A stretch of 64,000 bases of DNA from DATFJT01 sp965230755 (lineage in GTDB: Bacteria; Bacteroidota; Bacteroidia; Chitinophagales; Saprospiraceae), in the NCBI GenBank assembly GCA_965230755.1, contig CBDDLT010000003.1, forward strand, positions 280,281-344,280, read 5' to 3'. The position numbers and the translations under genes are program-made. Below the pieces are notes generated by a model. The model was not told where the DNA came from, did no database searches, and was given only the letters and a program-made list of their open reading frames with translations. Position 1 is the first letter of the stretch. Each line of letters starts with the position of its first letter. Below, piece by piece: positions 54,457-63,323 of the stretch.

Positions 54457-54995
54457 AAGGAACAAATTTGAAATTTACTTAAATACAAATCTTTCAATTT
54501 TTCTCTCGCTCTCAGTAATCTCGATCGTGAACTGCTTTTTTGAATTCCGAGCATTTTCGATATTTCGTCGTGACTAAAGCCATCCACCGTATGCATGATG
54601 AATACGATCCTATAATGGTCTGGTAATTCCTGAATAATCTTCACAATGTCCTCTTCCAGAAGATTGTCCAAACCTATTGGTCTGGTGTGCTCCTTTATTG
54701 CTATATCTTCCAGTCCATCAAAGTCCAACCATTTGGTCTTCTTTTGTATGTAGCTCAATGACTCATTAATAGCTATTCTGCGAATCCACGCCCTAAATGG
54801 CCCTGAAGAATTGAATTTATCCAGGTTGAAGAAGATCTTTATCCAGGTAGACTGGATAACATCCTTGGACTTCTCATGATTTTTAACATATCGCAATACT
54901 ACACGGAATAGATACTCATTGTAGAGATCCACCAAGGCCTTTTGACTCTTTCGATCATTCTTCTTACATCCTTTTATGATGTCCTTCTCGGTCAA
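54453..54995 (-). CDS. ECF-family RNA polymerase sigma factor
   Basis: The 180-residue protein has sigma region 2 (ALVDLYNEYLFRVVLRYVKN, then DVIQSTWIKIFFNLDKF, AWIRRIAINESLSYIQKK) and region 4 (LPDHYRIVFIMHTVDGFSHDEISKMLGIQKSSSRSRLLRAREKLK). It directs RNA polymerase to a small regulon. The stop codon overlaps the anti-sigma ATG by ATGA, which is a typical translational coupling. Target promoters cannot be seen directly. Confidence 0.94.
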   Translation of the reverse strand: MTEKDIIKGCKKNDRKSQKALVDLYNEYLFRVVLRYVKNHEKSKDVIQSTWIKIFFNLDKFNSSGPFRAWIRRIAINESLSYIQKKTKWLDFDGLEDIAIKEHTRPIGLDNLLEEDIVKIIQELPDHYRIVFIMHTVDGFSHDEISKMLGIQKSSSRSRLLRAREKLKDLYLSKFQICSL

Positions 54996-55021
54996 TATAT
55001 AGTAGATTTAATAAGTTAAAG

Positions 55022-56755
55022 TCAATAATTTCTAAACAACTGGAAGCTGCCTTCTCCTCTTCTGTATGTCGCCGAATTTCTGTCCAATCTCTTTACCCAG
55101 AACTCTCCTTCAAAGTAGCCTCTGATCCATTCCCCGTTTTCACCTGGGTAATGGGTAATGATGAAATCTTCCATCCCACATCCCAAGTCCGATTCAGGGC
55201 AGTTCATTTCGTAACCACCATTGCCCAATTCAGGTAAAGAGAAAACAAGATTGACTTTATCGGATGGAATTCTTCCCTGGAAAAACTCGGAAAGGTACAA
55301 TTCGAAATTATCCTCTGTTTGATCATTACTCAAAGTGACCCTTTCTCCATCAAATGATGTTTGTCCCGTCCAAAAGGTCTCTGTCTCACCATCCATTGTG
55401 ATAGAGATATATTGATCTTTGCTAAGTGAGCAATAGTAAAGTGGATTTAACAGTATTGTATCTCCGTGAAAGCTTTGATCCCAGAAGATACTTCCTCCCT
55501 CTTCGCCAGAGACTAGATTTATAGCCGTAGTACTTATTTCTGCATTGGAGCATATTGGTAATGCCACAGAAAAGTTACCGGAAGGCAAGTGAATAAAACC
55601 ACTGTGGTCTTCGTGCTCCCAGAACAGAGATGCCTCTTTTTCTTGTTGGTTCTGACAATTGAGAAGATCTCCTTTTACAATTACTCGGCGTTCTGATAAT
55701 TGTATCTTGCCCAATTCCATAATTTCGCTGTCAAGATCAATCCTTTCAGAATAGACTTGACCACAAGAACTTTCTATTTCCAAAGTCACCGTACGATTAG
55801 TAGGAGCGTAAATTCGAAAGACTCCATTCGAAGATGTTCTCGAAGTTTGAAGAATATTATTTCCTTCGTCGCGTAACACAATTTGAGCATCGACATAGGC
55901 ATGTCCGTCCAGTTCTACCTCGGCAATAATCTCTGAACTTTCAAAGAAAGTACCCCATGCAAATAAGCCACCAGAAGAAATATTAATTTCCTTTTCGTTA
56001 TACTTTTCCTCGGAAAAAGGCATCCATGCATTACATTCCAAATCAAAATACCAAAGTTGGTTTTCCCTTGCCGCGTTAGAAAAAATGGGATCATTTTCAA
56101 ACCTTAAGGTCAGAGGATTATCCTCAGCAAGTTCTAAATCTAGATCATCAACACTGCTTAAATCGATAGAAAAGAACTCCGCATATTCTAAGCAACCCAC
56201 TCGACCTTCAGAATTAAAGGCAGCCAATTGAGCTGGAAAGGAGTACCATGACTTTATTTCATCCAAATCCAGGCTCGAATAACTGAAATTCATATCTCCA
56301 GCATAGTCCGAACCACTCAATTGGAAAGCTGCTTCTTCTGGTTTGATCAATTGCTTGTTTTCAAAGTTTATCGACCATGAACCCTCGGTGTTTCGCGTTT
56401 CACTTGTCGTACTTCTATTGTCTTTATAGTGAACATAAGTACTTTGATTCAGCACGGGGTAAGAGGCAATAACATTTTTCTCATTGGAAAGCTTGATCGC
56501 CTGCCCTCGAACATTCATCTTTACTTCGTTCAAATAGAACAGGCCTCTCTTGACAGTTGTGGCTTCATCATTTCCCACGAGTATAAACTCACCTACAATC
56601 GACGTTGCCATTTTATTCTCTAGTCTTCCAACAAGATCGGATAGAAAATAAGTATTGGATTTGTCGACCAAAGTTATGACATTCTCATTCTCATAATCTT
56701 CGCAGGATACTAAACACAGAATACCCATCAAGGCCCAAAATAAGCGTCTTTTCAT
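55022..56755 (-). CDS. Large lipoprotein, unknown function
   Basis: The 577-residue protein has a lipoprotein signal (ALMGILCLVSC). The centre has a carboxypeptidase-regulatory-like beta sandwich (LDGHAYVDAQIVLRDEGNNILQTSRTSSNGVFRIYAPTNRTVTLEIE). Other parts are beta-rich and show no named motif. It is downstream of and on the same strand as a gene of unknown function, and the sigma factor lies 27 bases further on. It may be an envelope partner of the sigma/anti-sigma pair. The function is unknown. Confidence 0.8.
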   Translation of the reverse strand: MKRRLFWALMGILCLVSCEDYENENVITLVDKSNTYFLSDLVGRLENKMATSIVGEFILVGNDEATTVKRGLFYLNEVKMNVRGQAIKLSNEKNVIASYPVLNQSTYVHYKDNRSTTSETRNTEGSWSINFENKQLIKPEEAAFQLSGSDYAGDMNFSYSSLDLDEIKSWYSFPAQLAAFNSEGRVGCLEYAEFFSIDLSSVDDLDLELAEDNPLTLRFENDPIFSNAARENQLWYFDLECNAWMPFSEEKYNEKEINISSGGLFAWGTFFESSEIIAEVELDGHAYVDAQIVLRDEGNNILQTSRTSSNGVFRIYAPTNRTVTLEIESSCGQVYSERIDLDSEIMELGKIQLSERRVIVKGDLLNCQNQQEKEASLFWEHEDHSGFIHLPSGNFSVALPICSNAEISTTAINLVSGEEGGSIFWDQSFHGDTILLNPLYYCSLSKDQYISITMDGETETFWTGQTSFDGERVTLSNDQTEDNFELYLSEFFQGRIPSDKVNLVFSLPELGNGGYEMNCPESDLGCGMEDFIITHYPGENGEWIRGYFEGEFWVKRLDRNSATYRRGEGSFQLFRNY

Positions 56756-56771
56756 TGCACAAATTGAATTT

Positions 56772-56901
56772 ATCCCCTAGTGTGACTTCATAAAATACCA
56801 AAGCGTTGCAGGAAAGAAGAACTTTTTAATAATTTTTTGCTTCAAAAAAATATTGGGCCACAAGTTAGCGGCTTATTCTATCTTAAGGAAACACTAGGGG
56901 A
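56772..56901. repeat. 130-base element with 11-base terminal inverted repeats
   Basis: TCCCCTAGTGT at 56772-56782 and its exact complement at 56891-56901 enclose 108 bases. The interior has no ORF. The flanks lack a target duplication. It may be a MITE-like remnant, a regulator site pair, or chance. Confidence 0.45.
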
Positions 56902-56937
56902 CTTCAAATCATTTGGACTGAACAGGCTTGAATTAAG

Positions 56938-57924
56938 TCACATGGCGCTGTGGGCCATGTTCTGGATGGCAAAAATGATGGCATCTATTTCTTTAGGATA
57001 ATCTACCCATTTGGTATTATAGTGATCTTTCCCCCAAATGGAAATGGAAATAATATTGGTGCGCTCTCCATAGGTGATGGACAACCTCAAAGGAACGGGA
57101 ACGGGTTTTTGTCTTATTCGTCTTTCACAGGCCAGATCCTTGCAATCTATTATTCTAGGAGTATCAAAAAATCCCTTCTTACTTACAAAGTCCATGAATT
57201 CCAATAACATGGACCGGTCCAACTTCACAGTTTGCTTATACAATCCCTGGTGCTCTGTATGAATTTCCTTAATTAAAACTCCATTATTATCAATGAGTAT
57301 ATAATCCTTCACTACCCTATTGATTCCACCATAATAACCGCCACCAGTCATCTCTATTCGAATATATGGCTCTGGAATAGTTTTTCTTTCTTTTTTAAAT
57401 AAACCCAGGAATTTTTTCCACCAAGAGGCTTCTTCAACAACTTCTTTCTTCTCGTTTTCGTCAACAAGCACTCTGGGCAAAAGATTAGCAGTTGATCCTT
57501 TGAATGGGGACTTAGAAGGAATCACTGTCGAAAAAAAGTAGTGGGTTTTTTGACCGGTATAGGGGCTTTCATATTGAAGGGTCATTTCATCGTCCGTCAG
57601 ACCTACAATGACAAATTCTTTAACACCATTAAAATCGTACATCAAAGTTCTTCCATCCATTCTCCACCGACCCAACCGAGTTTGCCCATTGAGCAAGGAC
57701 CGATACTCTCCGTTGAATCTAAAGTAAACCGCATAGTCAAAGTTTTCTCCGGCCTGATGAATAACCAGGTTGGTCTCCGGATGTCGCGCTTCGATATATT
57801 CCCATTGGCTTTCAATTAGATCGTCTTCAGTAATGTCAAAAACAATCTGCCCCTTCAGTGACGAACTGAATCCAAAGAGTAAAAAGAAGGTCATGATTAG
57901 ACTAACTCGACCCAAAGGCATCAT
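56938..57924 (-). CDS. Secreted protein, unknown function
   Basis: The 328-residue protein has a signal peptide (SLIMTFFLLFGFSSSLKGQ) and a lipocalin-like first domain (YRSLLNGQTRLGRWRMDGRTLMYDFNG). A basic amphipathic segment (SWWKKFLGLFKKERK) follows near residue 170, and then a second beta-rich domain (YIRIEMTGGGYYGGINRVVKDYILIDNNGVLIKE). Two Cys in DCKDLACERR may bind or pair. No function can be assigned. Confidence 0.78.
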   Translation of the reverse strand: MMPLGRVSLIMTFFLLFGFSSSLKGQIVFDITEDDLIESQWEYIEARHPETNLVIHQAGENFDYAVYFRFNGEYRSLLNGQTRLGRWRMDGRTLMYDFNGVKEFVIVGLTDDEMTLQYESPYTGQKTHYFFSTVIPSKSPFKGSTANLLPRVLVDENEKKEVVEEASWWKKFLGLFKKERKTIPEPYIRIEMTGGGYYGGINRVVKDYILIDNNGVLIKEIHTEHQGLYKQTVKLDRSMLLEFMDFVSKKGFFDTPRIIDCKDLACERRIRQKPVPVPLRLSITYGERTNIISISIWGKDHYNTKWVDYPKEIDAIIFAIQNMAHSAM

Positions 57925-58145
57925 ATGCTAATTAATTATAATAAGCTAATGCAATTATTAGTCCAATTTTGTCGCTGGAAGCCGAGTGTCCAGTCAAGGA
58001 TTAAATGGCGGAATAGATGATGAATTGTTTTTTGATAGAACAAGGCATAAAAAATGAGCATAGCAGTAGCTACGTGAATTTTTTATAAGGTGGTTATGTC
58101 AAAAAAGAAACATCAGATATGCGTCAGTTCAATCTTGACCGGACA

Positions 58146-59612
58146 CTATATTTTGAAGCCAATCGTCAAATCGATTCTGTGGTTATTATTGCTCTGGCTC
58201 AAATCAGTTGTCGGGAAAATACTGCTTTGATAAGGTCGATAGTCCTCTTCATAATCCTCGTAGAGGTAAGCGAGGTCCAAATAAAAACTCTTCCATCTCC
58301 ATCCAACTCCACCAGAATATCGAAGAACATCTGATCTAGACGAGTAAGGAGAAGTTTCAAAACCAAATCCTGCTCGTACATTGAATATATCCGTTAGTTT
58401 GTATTCTCCCCCAATACCAAGGGTCCAAGAATCCGAAAACAAACTGTCTATTCTATTATTTTCAATCTGCTCATTGATCTCGTCTTCTCGTGCATCTCCA
58501 AAATCGTACTTAAGTTGGCTATAGTCCTTATACATCAAAGATGCAGAAACGAAGCCTTTTCTTTGAATCACAGAACCAAGTCCAATTCGATGTTGCCAAG
58601 GAGTATTGAGAGAATACTCAAAAAACTGATCTGGAGAAAGACTCTCCAATTCCTGCTGAATGCCTTGTTCAACATACCGGTATACCAAATCAGCCGTATA
58701 ACTGGTTATCTCAATTTCATATCTTGTCGGTGTTTGACTAGATACAGACAACCTTAAGGCCCTATTTAAATTGTAAATCAAACCCAATTGAGCATATATC
58801 CCATTTCCTTTGGAAATTCCTCTTCTCTTATAATCCAATGATTGAAAAACTGCATAATCATCAGATGGGTCCGACTCAAAATAATCTTGTGAGATTTCAT
58901 AGCGGAAGGCTGGGAAACCCAAATTCACGCCAAAAAGCAATCGATTGTCATAGTTAGCTCCAAAACTGAATACATTGGTCCTGCTTGAGCCACTTAATTC
59001 ATATTCGTCCCTTTTTTGAATCATTGGATCTTCCGGAAGATCGATAAAATATCTTGTAGGTTCCGTATCATCTACTATCAAAGCGGTTCCATGGGCAAGG
59101 CCCTCGTAGAAAGGATCCAATTCATTTTCTACAAATCCATCTGCCCGCTCTAAAAAACTCTCTGTAATACTACCATTGCTGACGTCATCGAAAGCATATT
59201 TTTTCTGATAAGTATCAAGTTTTTGGTAATTAAACCCAAAATTGAACTGTTTCCAATTGACATTTTTCCTAGAACGACTGGTCAGAATAATTCCCATTTG
59301 ATCAAGCTGAAGACTTGAACTGGAGTTACTTTGTTCTTTTCTAGAACTTAACACTCTAGAATCGTTGGAAAATATTTCCACTCCTGTTGTAAAAGCAAAC
59401 TCCGATCGACGATAATTACCTATTCCTGCAGGATTAGCGATAATGGCACTAAAATCTGCCCCCAAAGCATCCAGGGTATTCATTGTCGCCATACTTCTTG
59501 CCGTACCGTAAGGTCCCTGTCCGGATAGCTCTAGAGCTTCCTCAGCACTTTGCGATAATAGCAGAGAATAGAATGTACATAGAATCAATGTCAGAACAAG
59601 TCCAATCCTCAT
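58146..59612 (-). CDS. Outer-membrane transport protein, OmpP1/FadL-like barrel
   Basis: The 488-residue protein has a signal peptide (LVLTLILCTFYSLLLSQ) and the OmpP1/FadL-like N-terminus ALELSGQGPYGTARSMATMNTLDALGADFSAIIANPAGIGNYRRSEFAF. Alternating strands follow to a C-terminal RIDLTIGFKI that fits a beta-barrel end. Such proteins carry hydrophobic molecules such as long-chain fatty acids. The substrate is not known here. It is a single gene upstream of a low-complexity secreted protein. Confidence 0.85.
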   Translation of the reverse strand: MRIGLVLTLILCTFYSLLLSQSAEEALELSGQGPYGTARSMATMNTLDALGADFSAIIANPAGIGNYRRSEFAFTTGVEIFSNDSRVLSSRKEQSNSSSSLQLDQMGIILTSRSRKNVNWKQFNFGFNYQKLDTYQKKYAFDDVSNGSITESFLERADGFVENELDPFYEGLAHGTALIVDDTEPTRYFIDLPEDPMIQKRDEYELSGSSRTNVFSFGANYDNRLLFGVNLGFPAFRYEISQDYFESDPSDDYAVFQSLDYKRRGISKGNGIYAQLGLIYNLNRALRLSVSSQTPTRYEIEITSYTADLVYRYVEQGIQQELESLSPDQFFEYSLNTPWQHRIGLGSVIQRKGFVSASLMYKDYSQLKYDFGDAREDEINEQIENNRIDSLFSDSWTLGIGGEYKLTDIFNVRAGFGFETSPYSSRSDVLRYSGGVGWRWKSFYLDLAYLYEDYEEDYRPYQSSIFPTTDLSQSNNNHRIDLTIGFKI

Positions 59613-59680
59613 AGATCTCGAGTATTAGTATTAATGTATTTAATCATGTAGTTCAGAAAGGCTTTCCGCCCCTATCCAGT

Positions 59681-61117
59681 TTATCTTCCCCTTGAGAAAC
59701 TTCTTCCACTACTTTTTGATGATGAAGAATTGCTTCTTGTAGATCTATTTGCTCCACTGCTTCCGCTACTACTTCTGCTTGAGCCCGATGATCTATTAAA
59801 AGATGAAGAAGAAGATCTTCCGGAATTAAAACTCCTCGTGCTTCCTGAATTATGGTTTCTAGAGCTGCCCGAATTAAAACTTCTGGAACTCCTAGAGCTT
59901 CCGGAATTGTAATTTCTGGAGCTTCCCGAATTGATGCTTCCCGAACTTCTTGTAGAGTTTTGCGATCTATTATATCCAGAAGATGATCTGGTAGAAGGCG
60001 CAGAAGATCTTCTGAAAGAACTATTCGAGTTATTGCTACCAGAAGACCTGGTTCTATTTATGCTTCTATTCGACCCTGAAGAGCCTTGATTGTTGAATCC
60101 TCGATTCGAAGAATTTCTAGAGCGATTAACATCATTGCTTCCTCGGTAATTTACATTAAAGTCATCTGAGTTATATCTCTGTATACTTCTACTTTCATTT
60201 GACCTAATAGTTCTGGGACTAGTTGTACTTCTAGCGTCAGATCTTCCGTTAACTCCATTATTAGAATTCGTGGTAGAACCTTGGTTTATTCCTCTAACAG
60301 TTCGCGCATCACTTTGAACACCATTGACCGCTCGAGTATCCTGAATTGTTCTTGGTGAGTACGTATCATTCCCCCGAGTACCATTGACTGACCTCTTATT
60401 GGTCGAATTGGTCGTACCTCCTGCAATATTGGATCTTCTCGAACCATTGTATCGATCTCTCGAATTGTAATTGTTGTTGTACCTGTTATTGTTGAATCTT
60501 GAGTAATTCGATGGACAATAATAGTTGTCATTCCAAGGATTTCCGTACCAGCCGCCGCCATACCATCCGTTTCCATACCATGGACCTCTGTTCCAAGGGT
60601 TTCTGTTCCATCTATTCGACCAAGGTCTTCTATAATCATAGTAGGACCATGCAGAGTAAGGAGTATTATAATAAAAATCCCATCTATCCCAACGATCCCA
60701 TCGGTTCCACCTATTCCAGCGATAAGGATTGTACCAAATGTTGTTACCTACGAAAACATTAAAACCATTATACGGGAAAGTGTTGAATCCATTAAAGAAA
60801 GGATCATAGTAGTTTACCACTACACGAGGTCTGTAGAACCTTCTGATTCGATTGCTATAGTAATAATCATCATTTTGATAGGAATATCTGTCGTACGACC
60901 TATTGTTGTTATAACTGTCGTCCCCATCATAATATTCGCTGTCATAATCTTCTCCTGAATAGCTATAATCATCTTGATAATCCCCGTAATCCTCTTCATA
61001 GTAATTATCATCTTCAAAACCATAACTGTCATCAGTTAGAGGATCATAATACATATCATCTTGGGCAAAAGAAACTCCCGAAAATAAAAGGGCTAGGATT
61101 ATATATACATTTTTCAT
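59681..61117 (-). CDS. Low-complexity secreted protein
   Basis: The 478-residue protein has a signal peptide (YIILALLFSGVSFAQ) and three composition zones. The first, after the signal, is rich in Asp, Tyr and Glu (DDMYYDPLTDDSYGFEDD). The second is rich in Trp, Arg, Asn and Gly (NRWNRWDRWDRWDFYYN). The third is a long Ser/Arg/Asn/Gly region (RSSGSNRSINRTRSSGSNN). No folded domain is visible. The gene's skewed codons create false reading frames on the other strand. It may be a structural or matrix protein, but this is a guess. Confidence 0.75.
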   Translation of the reverse strand: MKNVYIILALLFSGVSFAQDDMYYDPLTDDSYGFEDDNYYEEDYGDYQDDYSYSGEDYDSEYYDGDDSYNNNRSYDRYSYQNDDYYYSNRIRRFYRPRVVVNYYDPFFNGFNTFPYNGFNVFVGNNIWYNPYRWNRWNRWDRWDRWDFYYNTPYSAWSYYDYRRPWSNRWNRNPWNRGPWYGNGWYGGGWYGNPWNDNYYCPSNYSRFNNNRYNNNYNSRDRYNGSRRSNIAGGTTNSTNKRSVNGTRGNDTYSPRTIQDTRAVNGVQSDARTVRGINQGSTTNSNNGVNGRSDARSTTSPRTIRSNESRSIQRYNSDDFNVNYRGSNDVNRSRNSSNRGFNNQGSSGSNRSINRTRSSGSNNSNSSFRRSSAPSTRSSSGYNRSQNSTRSSGSINSGSSRNYNSGSSRSSRSFNSGSSRNHNSGSTRSFNSGRSSSSSFNRSSGSSRSSSGSSGANRSTRSNSSSSKSSGRSFSRGR

Positions 61118-61400
61118 CTGTTAGAAATTTTTTGCTTTGCAGAAATCTGCAAAAAATTCATTATACATTCAGGAACTCGCATGTATTTATTTTAATCTTA
61201 CACTTGCGTGTAGTTTTAGATTAAAAAAATTCAGGCTCGGTTCATGACTATATATTTTAAACTTAATCAATTTGTGCTTTCACACTTTGCTAATTTATTA
61301 ATTTAGCGTCTTATTTAGTGTTAAAGTATACTTAATTAATAATATAAGGGCCTAAATGGTTCTATTTAAGCACTTTTTAAAAGAATTTTAACTACTGCAT

Positions 61401-62864
61401 ATGTCAAAGGGGATAACACCGAGATCGGAAAACTACTCTAAGTGGTACAATGATATTGTGAAAAAGGCTGGATTAGCGGATAATTCTGCGGTCAGGGGGT
61501 GCATGGTAATTAAACCCCACGGCTATGGCATTTGGGAAAAAATGAAAGCTCAACTGGATAATATGTTCAAAGAGACAGGGCATACCAATGCCTATTTTCC
61601 ATTGTTCATTCCGAAAAGTTTTTTGAGTAAGGAAGCCGAACATGTAGAAGGCTTTGCCAAAGAATGTGCGGTTGTTACTCATCACAGATTGATGAATAAT
61701 CCGGACGGAAACGGGGTAGTTGTAGATCCAAAAGCCAAGCTTGAAGAAGAACTGATCGTTCGGCCTACTTCTGAGACGATCATTTGGAATACCTACAGGG
61801 ACTGGATCCAATCCTATCGTGATCTTCCTCTATTGATTAATCAATGGGCCAATGTCGTGCGCTGGGAATTGAGAACAAGGCCTTTTTTGAGGACTGCTGA
61901 ATTTCTTTGGCAGGAGGGACATACTGCACATGCTACTCAATCCGAAGCGATTGAAGAGGCGGAAAAAATACATCAGTTGTATGCGGATTTCGCTCAAAAC
62001 TATATGGCCATGCCGGTTATCATGGGTAAGAAAACGGCCAGTGAGCGTTTTGCCGGCGCGGAAGAAACCTATACCATCGAAGCGATGATGCAAGATGGAA
62101 AGGCATTGCAGGCAGGTACATCACATTATTTGGGTCAAAACTTCGCCAAGGCATTTGATGTAAAATTCTCTGATAAAAACAATCAATACGAGTACGTTTG
62201 GGCAACGAGCTGGGGTGTTTCTACGAGATTGGTCGGAGCCTTAATCATGACTCATTCAGATGATGAGGGCTTAATCATTCCACCTGCTTTGGCACCACAA
62301 CAGGTGGTTATCATTCCGATCCCTAAACCGAGTACGGAAATAGATGAACAGGTCGAAAAGATCATGCGAGAGCTGAAAGCCAAGGGAATCAGCTGTATTT
62401 ATGATCGAGATGATACGAAGAGACCTGGTTTTAAGTTTGCTGAGCACGAATTGAAAGGGACACCGATTAGGCTTGCTCTAGGAAAAAGAGATCTGGAAAA
62501 CAACGCCATAGAAATGGCCAGAAGAGATACTAAAGAAAAAGTTCAGGTAGGACTGGATCAGGTCGCTTCTGTAGTTGAAAATTGCCTCCAGGACATTCAA
62601 TCTAATTTGTTCCAAAGAGCTCTTGATTTTAGAAATGAGCGAATCGAAAGACCGGACAATTTTGATCAGTTTAAAGAGCATATTGAGGCCGGAAAATTTT
62701 GCCTTGCACATTGGGATGGAACGGATGAAACTGAAAATCGAATAAAAGAATTGACCAAAGCGACCATTCGATGTATCCCTAATGATTTTGTGGAGGAACA
62801 GGGCAAATGTATCTTAAGCGGCGCCAATAGTGCAGGTAGGGTTCTTTTTGCCAAGGCTTATTAA
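61401..62864 (+). CDS. proS: Prolyl-tRNA synthetase
   Basis: ProRS charges tRNA-Pro. The 487-residue protein is the short, archaeal/eukaryotic-like form without the INS editing domain. It has RPTSETIIWNTYRDWIQSYRDLPLLINQWANVVRWE (class II motif 2 region), EFLWQEGHTAHATQSEA, and ATSWGVSTRLVGALIMTHSDDEGLIIPP (motif 3), and ends in a Zn-less C-terminal domain (ELTKATIRCIPNDFVEEQGKCILSG...FAKAY). Length and start fit. It is preceded by an AT-rich region without a clear promoter. Confidence 0.96.
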   Translation: MSKGITPRSENYSKWYNDIVKKAGLADNSAVRGCMVIKPHGYGIWEKMKAQLDNMFKETGHTNAYFPLFIPKSFLSKEAEHVEGFAKECAVVTHHRLMNNPDGNGVVVDPKAKLEEELIVRPTSETIIWNTYRDWIQSYRDLPLLINQWANVVRWELRTRPFLRTAEFLWQEGHTAHATQSEAIEEAEKIHQLYADFAQNYMAMPVIMGKKTASERFAGAEETYTIEAMMQDGKALQAGTSHYLGQNFAKAFDVKFSDKNNQYEYVWATSWGVSTRLVGALIMTHSDDEGLIIPPALAPQQVVIIPIPKPSTEIDEQVEKIMRELKAKGISCIYDRDDTKRPGFKFAEHELKGTPIRLALGKRDLENNAIEMARRDTKEKVQVGLDQVASVVENCLQDIQSNLFQRALDFRNERIERPDNFDQFKEHIEAGKFCLAHWDGTDETENRIKELTKATIRCIPNDFVEEQGKCILSGANSAGRVLFAKAY

Positions 62865-62905
62865 AAGAAGTGGAAAAGATGTTGAATATTTAATAAAAAA
62901 CATAT

Positions 62906-62937
62906 TTGGATTAATCATAATGTTTTAATTATATTTG
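62906..62937 (+). promoter_or_regulatory. Bacteroidota promoter of the candidate RNA
   Basis: TTG at 62906-62908 and TATATTTG at 62930-62937 with a 21-base spacer fit the phylum consensus. It lies 40 bases after the proS stop and has no ORF downstream. Confidence 0.65.
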
Positions 62938-62943
62938 TTCAGC

Positions 62944-63184
62944 AATTGCGAAAAATCTTATCGTCTTTGCCCCCTTTGATGAGAGATTGAATATTTCGAA
63001 AGAAAGGCTTGACCCCAGCTAAAATTCAATGTTTTTTACTTAACATGTATTCCTTGGTTTAATAAGGCTACATTCGAATATATTGTAAGTTATTACAGAC
63101 CCCCTTTACTTTTGGAAAGAAAGTAAGTTCCTGCTAGAGGAAGAGAGTCAATTAAAGATCTATGTACTTTAATTGGCTTTTTTT
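62944..63184 (+). ncRNA. Candidate structured non-coding RNA
   Basis: A unit of about 240 bases runs from the promoter at 62906-62937 to a strong terminator. No ORF of useful length is inside. Local hairpins are predicted by eye: ATTGAAT with ATTCAAT enclosing a GAAA-loop stem (TTTC-GAAA-GAAA), CCTT...AAGG, TGTAA-GTTA-TTACA, TTACTTT...AAAGTAA, and TTCCT...AGGAA. CCCCCTTT occurs twice (near 62970 and 63102), which may be exposed in loops. I do not recognise RNase P, tmRNA, SRP or a clear 6S RNA. Its identity is unknown. Confidence 0.55.
63146..63184 (+). terminator. Intrinsic terminator of the candidate RNA
   Basis: A 12-base stem (63146-63157 with 63167-63178, one G-U) closes a 9-base loop and is followed by a run of seven T. 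It is strong and lies far from any upstream coding stop. Confidence 0.85.
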
Positions 63185-63280
63185 GTTGCTGTCACCACAG
63201 ATTTGAGAATCATTAGATAAGCACGAAAACTAGCTTAGACTAAATTTATATGGTTCACAACTTCAAAAATTTGCTGGCAA

Positions 63281-63310
63281 TTGTCATTCAATTTGGTATT
63301 ACTATATTTG
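63281..63310 (+). promoter_or_regulatory. Bacteroidota promoter for isocitrate dehydrogenase
   Basis: TTG at 63281-63283 and TATATTTG at 63303-63310 are separated by 19 bases. The predicted transcript start is near 63317, leaving a very short leader before the TTG start codon at 63324. Confidence 0.72.
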
Positions 63311-63323
63311 CAAAAAAAAGACA

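Noticed and set aside
59730..60762. Several plus-strand and alternate-frame ORFs within 59681-61117
   Set aside because: They arise from the skewed composition of the low-complexity gene and have Leu/Glu or Met/Ile/Thr-rich artificial products.
62944..63184. tmRNA, RNase P RNA or SRP RNA
   Set aside because: No tag reading frame or CCA-type acceptor, no conserved RNase P core, and no SRP GGAAGCA loop are seen. 6S RNA could not be confirmed because end-to-end pairing is not evident.
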